A stretch of DNA of 23,371 bases from the NCBI GenBank assembly GCA_934553285.1, contig CAKTFD010000023.1, positions 1 through 23,371 of the forward strand, written 5' to 3'. The position numbers and the translations under genes are program-made. Below the pieces are notes generated by a model. It was given only the letters and a program-made list of their open reading frames with translations, did no database searches and was not told the DNA's origin. Below are positions 22,302 through 23,371 of this stretch, piece by piece (position 1 is the stretch's first letter; each line of letters opens with the position of its first letter). The stretch is from an uncultured Faecalibacterium sp. (GTDB lineage: Bacteria; Bacillota; Clostridia; Oscillospirales; Ruminococcaceae).

Positions 22302-22934
22302 ATGCTCGTCAAACTCGCTGCGATCTTCTTCAGCATGATCCTGGTCAACAACTATGTGCTGGTGAAGTTCTATGGTATCTGCCCGTTCCTGGGCGTTTCC
22401 AAAAAGCTGGATTCCGCTGTTGGTATGTCCGGCGCTGTCATCTTCGTTATGTTTATGGCAACGGCCGTTACCTTCCCCATCCAGATCTTTATCCTTGAGC
22501 CGGCAGAGCTGGGCTACCTGCAGACCATCGTGTTCATCCTGGTCATCGCTGTGCTGGTGCAGTTCATCGAGATCTTCCTCAAGAAGTATATCGTTGCACT
22601 GTATAACTCGCTGGGCGTTTATCTGCCCCTGATCACCACCAACTGCTGCGTGCTGGCCGTTACCATCCTGGTCGTGGGCGACTACGGCGCAGATGTGGCA
22701 GCACACGGCTTTGGCTACGCCTACATCGAGGCGCTGATCTGCGCCATCGGTGCAGGCTGCGGCTTTATGCTGGCCATGGTCATGTTCAGCGGCGTGCGTA
22801 AGCGCGTGGAAGCCTGCGATCCCCCGGCACCCTTCAAGGGCCTGCCCATCACACTGATCGCGGCAGCAATCACCAGCCTGTCCTTCATGGGCTTCGGCGG
22901 CATCGTCGAAAACCTGTTCAATGTCACGCTGTAA
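22302..22934 (+). CDS. rnfA: Rnf complex subunit A (RnfA)
   Basis: A 210-residue integral membrane subunit, homologous to NqrE and paralogous to RnfE. Conserved marks are NNYVLVKFYGICPFLGVSKK and YNSLGVYLPLITTNCCVLA, the latter with the membrane-embedded Cys that in the family contributes to an Fe-S centre between RnfA and RnfE. It is about 15-20 residues longer than many homologues, with an extended C-terminal helix region. AAGGAGG in the end of rnfE serves as ribosome binding site. Confidence 0.95.
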   Translation: MLVKLAAIFFSMILVNNYVLVKFYGICPFLGVSKKLDSAVGMSGAVIFVMFMATAVTFPIQIFILEPAELGYLQTIVFILVIAVLVQFIEIFLKKYIVALYNSLGVYLPLITTNCCVLAVTILVVGDYGADVAAHGFGYAYIEALICAIGAGCGFMLAMVMFSGVRKRVEACDPPAPFKGLPITLIAAAITSLSFMGFGGIVENLFNVTL

Positions 22935-22949
22935 GGGAGGAACAGGACT

Positions 22950-23371
22950 ATGAATATTGTATCTGCTGTTATCCTGTGCACCATCGTGGGCGCTGTGGGT
23001 GCTATCATTCTGGTGGCCGCCGCAAAGTTCATGGCGGTGGAGGAAGACCCCCGCATTGAGGAAGTTGCCGGCTGCCTGGCCGGCGCAAACTGCGGCGGCT
23101 GCGGCTACGCAGGCTGTGCCGACTACGCCAAGGCTGTTGTTCTGGACGGTGTGCCCTGCGATAAGTGCGCACCCGGCGGCCCCAAGGCTGCCGCTGCCAT
23201 TGCCAAGATCATGGGCGGCGAGGCAAGCGCCGTGGAGAAAAAGGCTGTGGTCCAGTGCCAGGGCAGCTCCGAGCACTGCAAGCCCGCCTACGATTACAAG
23301 GGCATCCAGACCTGTGCTGCTGCGGCAGCCCTGTACGGCGGCCCCAAGACCTGCTCCTTCGCCTGCATCGG
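22950..23371 (+). CDS. rnfB: Rnf complex subunit B (RnfB), 3' end outside the window
   Basis: Partial: 140 codons are visible before the window ends. An N-terminal membrane anchor (MNIVSAVILCTIVGAVGAII) is followed by the RnfB [4Fe-4S] domain with ANCGGCGYAGC (Cys48, Cys51, Cys56) and Cys73 in KCAPGG. RnfB is the ferredoxin-facing subunit, and the downstream ferredoxin-like clusters would follow outside the window. GGGAGG (22935-22940) precedes the ATG. Last in the clostridial order C-D-G-E-A-B. Confidence 0.94.
   Translation, partial: MNIVSAVILCTIVGAVGAIILVAAAKFMAVEEDPRIEEVAGCLAGANCGGCGYAGCADYAKAVVLDGVPCDKCAPGGPKAAAAIAKIMGGEASAVEKKAVVQCQGSSEHCKPAYDYKGIQTCAAAAALYGGPKTCSFACI

Noticed and set aside
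1..23371. CRISPR arrays, tRNA or rRNA genes, insertion sequences, prophage or attachment sites
   Set aside because: No regularly spaced short repeats, cloverleaf-like segments, rRNA signatures, transposase or integrase motifs were seen on either strand. The only long repeat is the lipoprotein cassette pair.

Overview
The window looks like a chromosome segment of a GC-rich, anaerobic Firmicute of the Oscillospiraceae/Ruminococcaceae type, perhaps Faecalibacterium, Subdoligranulum or Gemmiger. The reasons are a clostridial-order rnfCDGEAB operon, a type III pantothenate kinase with a fused CoaBC, dipicolinate synthase genes, strong GGAGG ribosome binding sites and high-GC coding sequence with AT-rich promoters. 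The genus is an inference; no rRNA is present to settle it.

Layout. 199-1401: tmcAL (tRNA-Met cytidine acetate ligase). 1542-2858: a solitary GltD/NfnB-like flavoprotein. A 17-bp perfect bidirectional terminator separates it from the minus-strand genes murC (2943-4328) and coaBC (4510-5706). Divergent from coaBC runs coaX (5887-6783), a Gfo/Idh/MocA oxidoreductase (6811-7794) and an ECF transporter S component (7935-8534, possibly for pantothenate), so three CoA-related genes lie together. Next come dpaA and dpaB (dipicolinate synthase, 8688-10099), with a sigma-K-like promoter motif, and a D-Ala-D-Ala carboxypeptidase-like protein (10203-11531). An envelope-polysaccharide block follows: rfbC, a Wzm/TagG-like permease, a short Wzt/TagH-like ATPase, a tandem-domain family 2 glycosyltransferase and a DUF5662-like protein (11605-16163).

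16199-18228 holds three small predicted lipoprotein genes, each with its own promoter. The first two are a tandem cassette duplication with a 711-bp period. 340 bp covering promoter, leader, signal peptide and the first 62 codons differ at one base, yet the rest of the genes differ at about 38 codons by amino acid change and only 2 codons silently (hand count). This is the most unusual signal in the window. On the minus strand, 18344-18469 encodes a 41-residue single-span membrane peptide with its own promoter and strong terminator.

18792 to the right edge is rnfC-D-G-E-A-B (rnfB cut by the window), the ion-pumping ferredoxin:NAD+ oxidoreductase. Two inverted repeats in its upstream region may be operators.

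Together the genes cover cofactor supply (CoA, flavin/Fe-S redox), wall synthesis and surface polysaccharide export, a variable set of surface lipoproteins, and membrane energy conservation. No CRISPR array, insertion sequence, tRNA or rRNA was recognised. All calls come from reading the sequence by eye; no database search was run.
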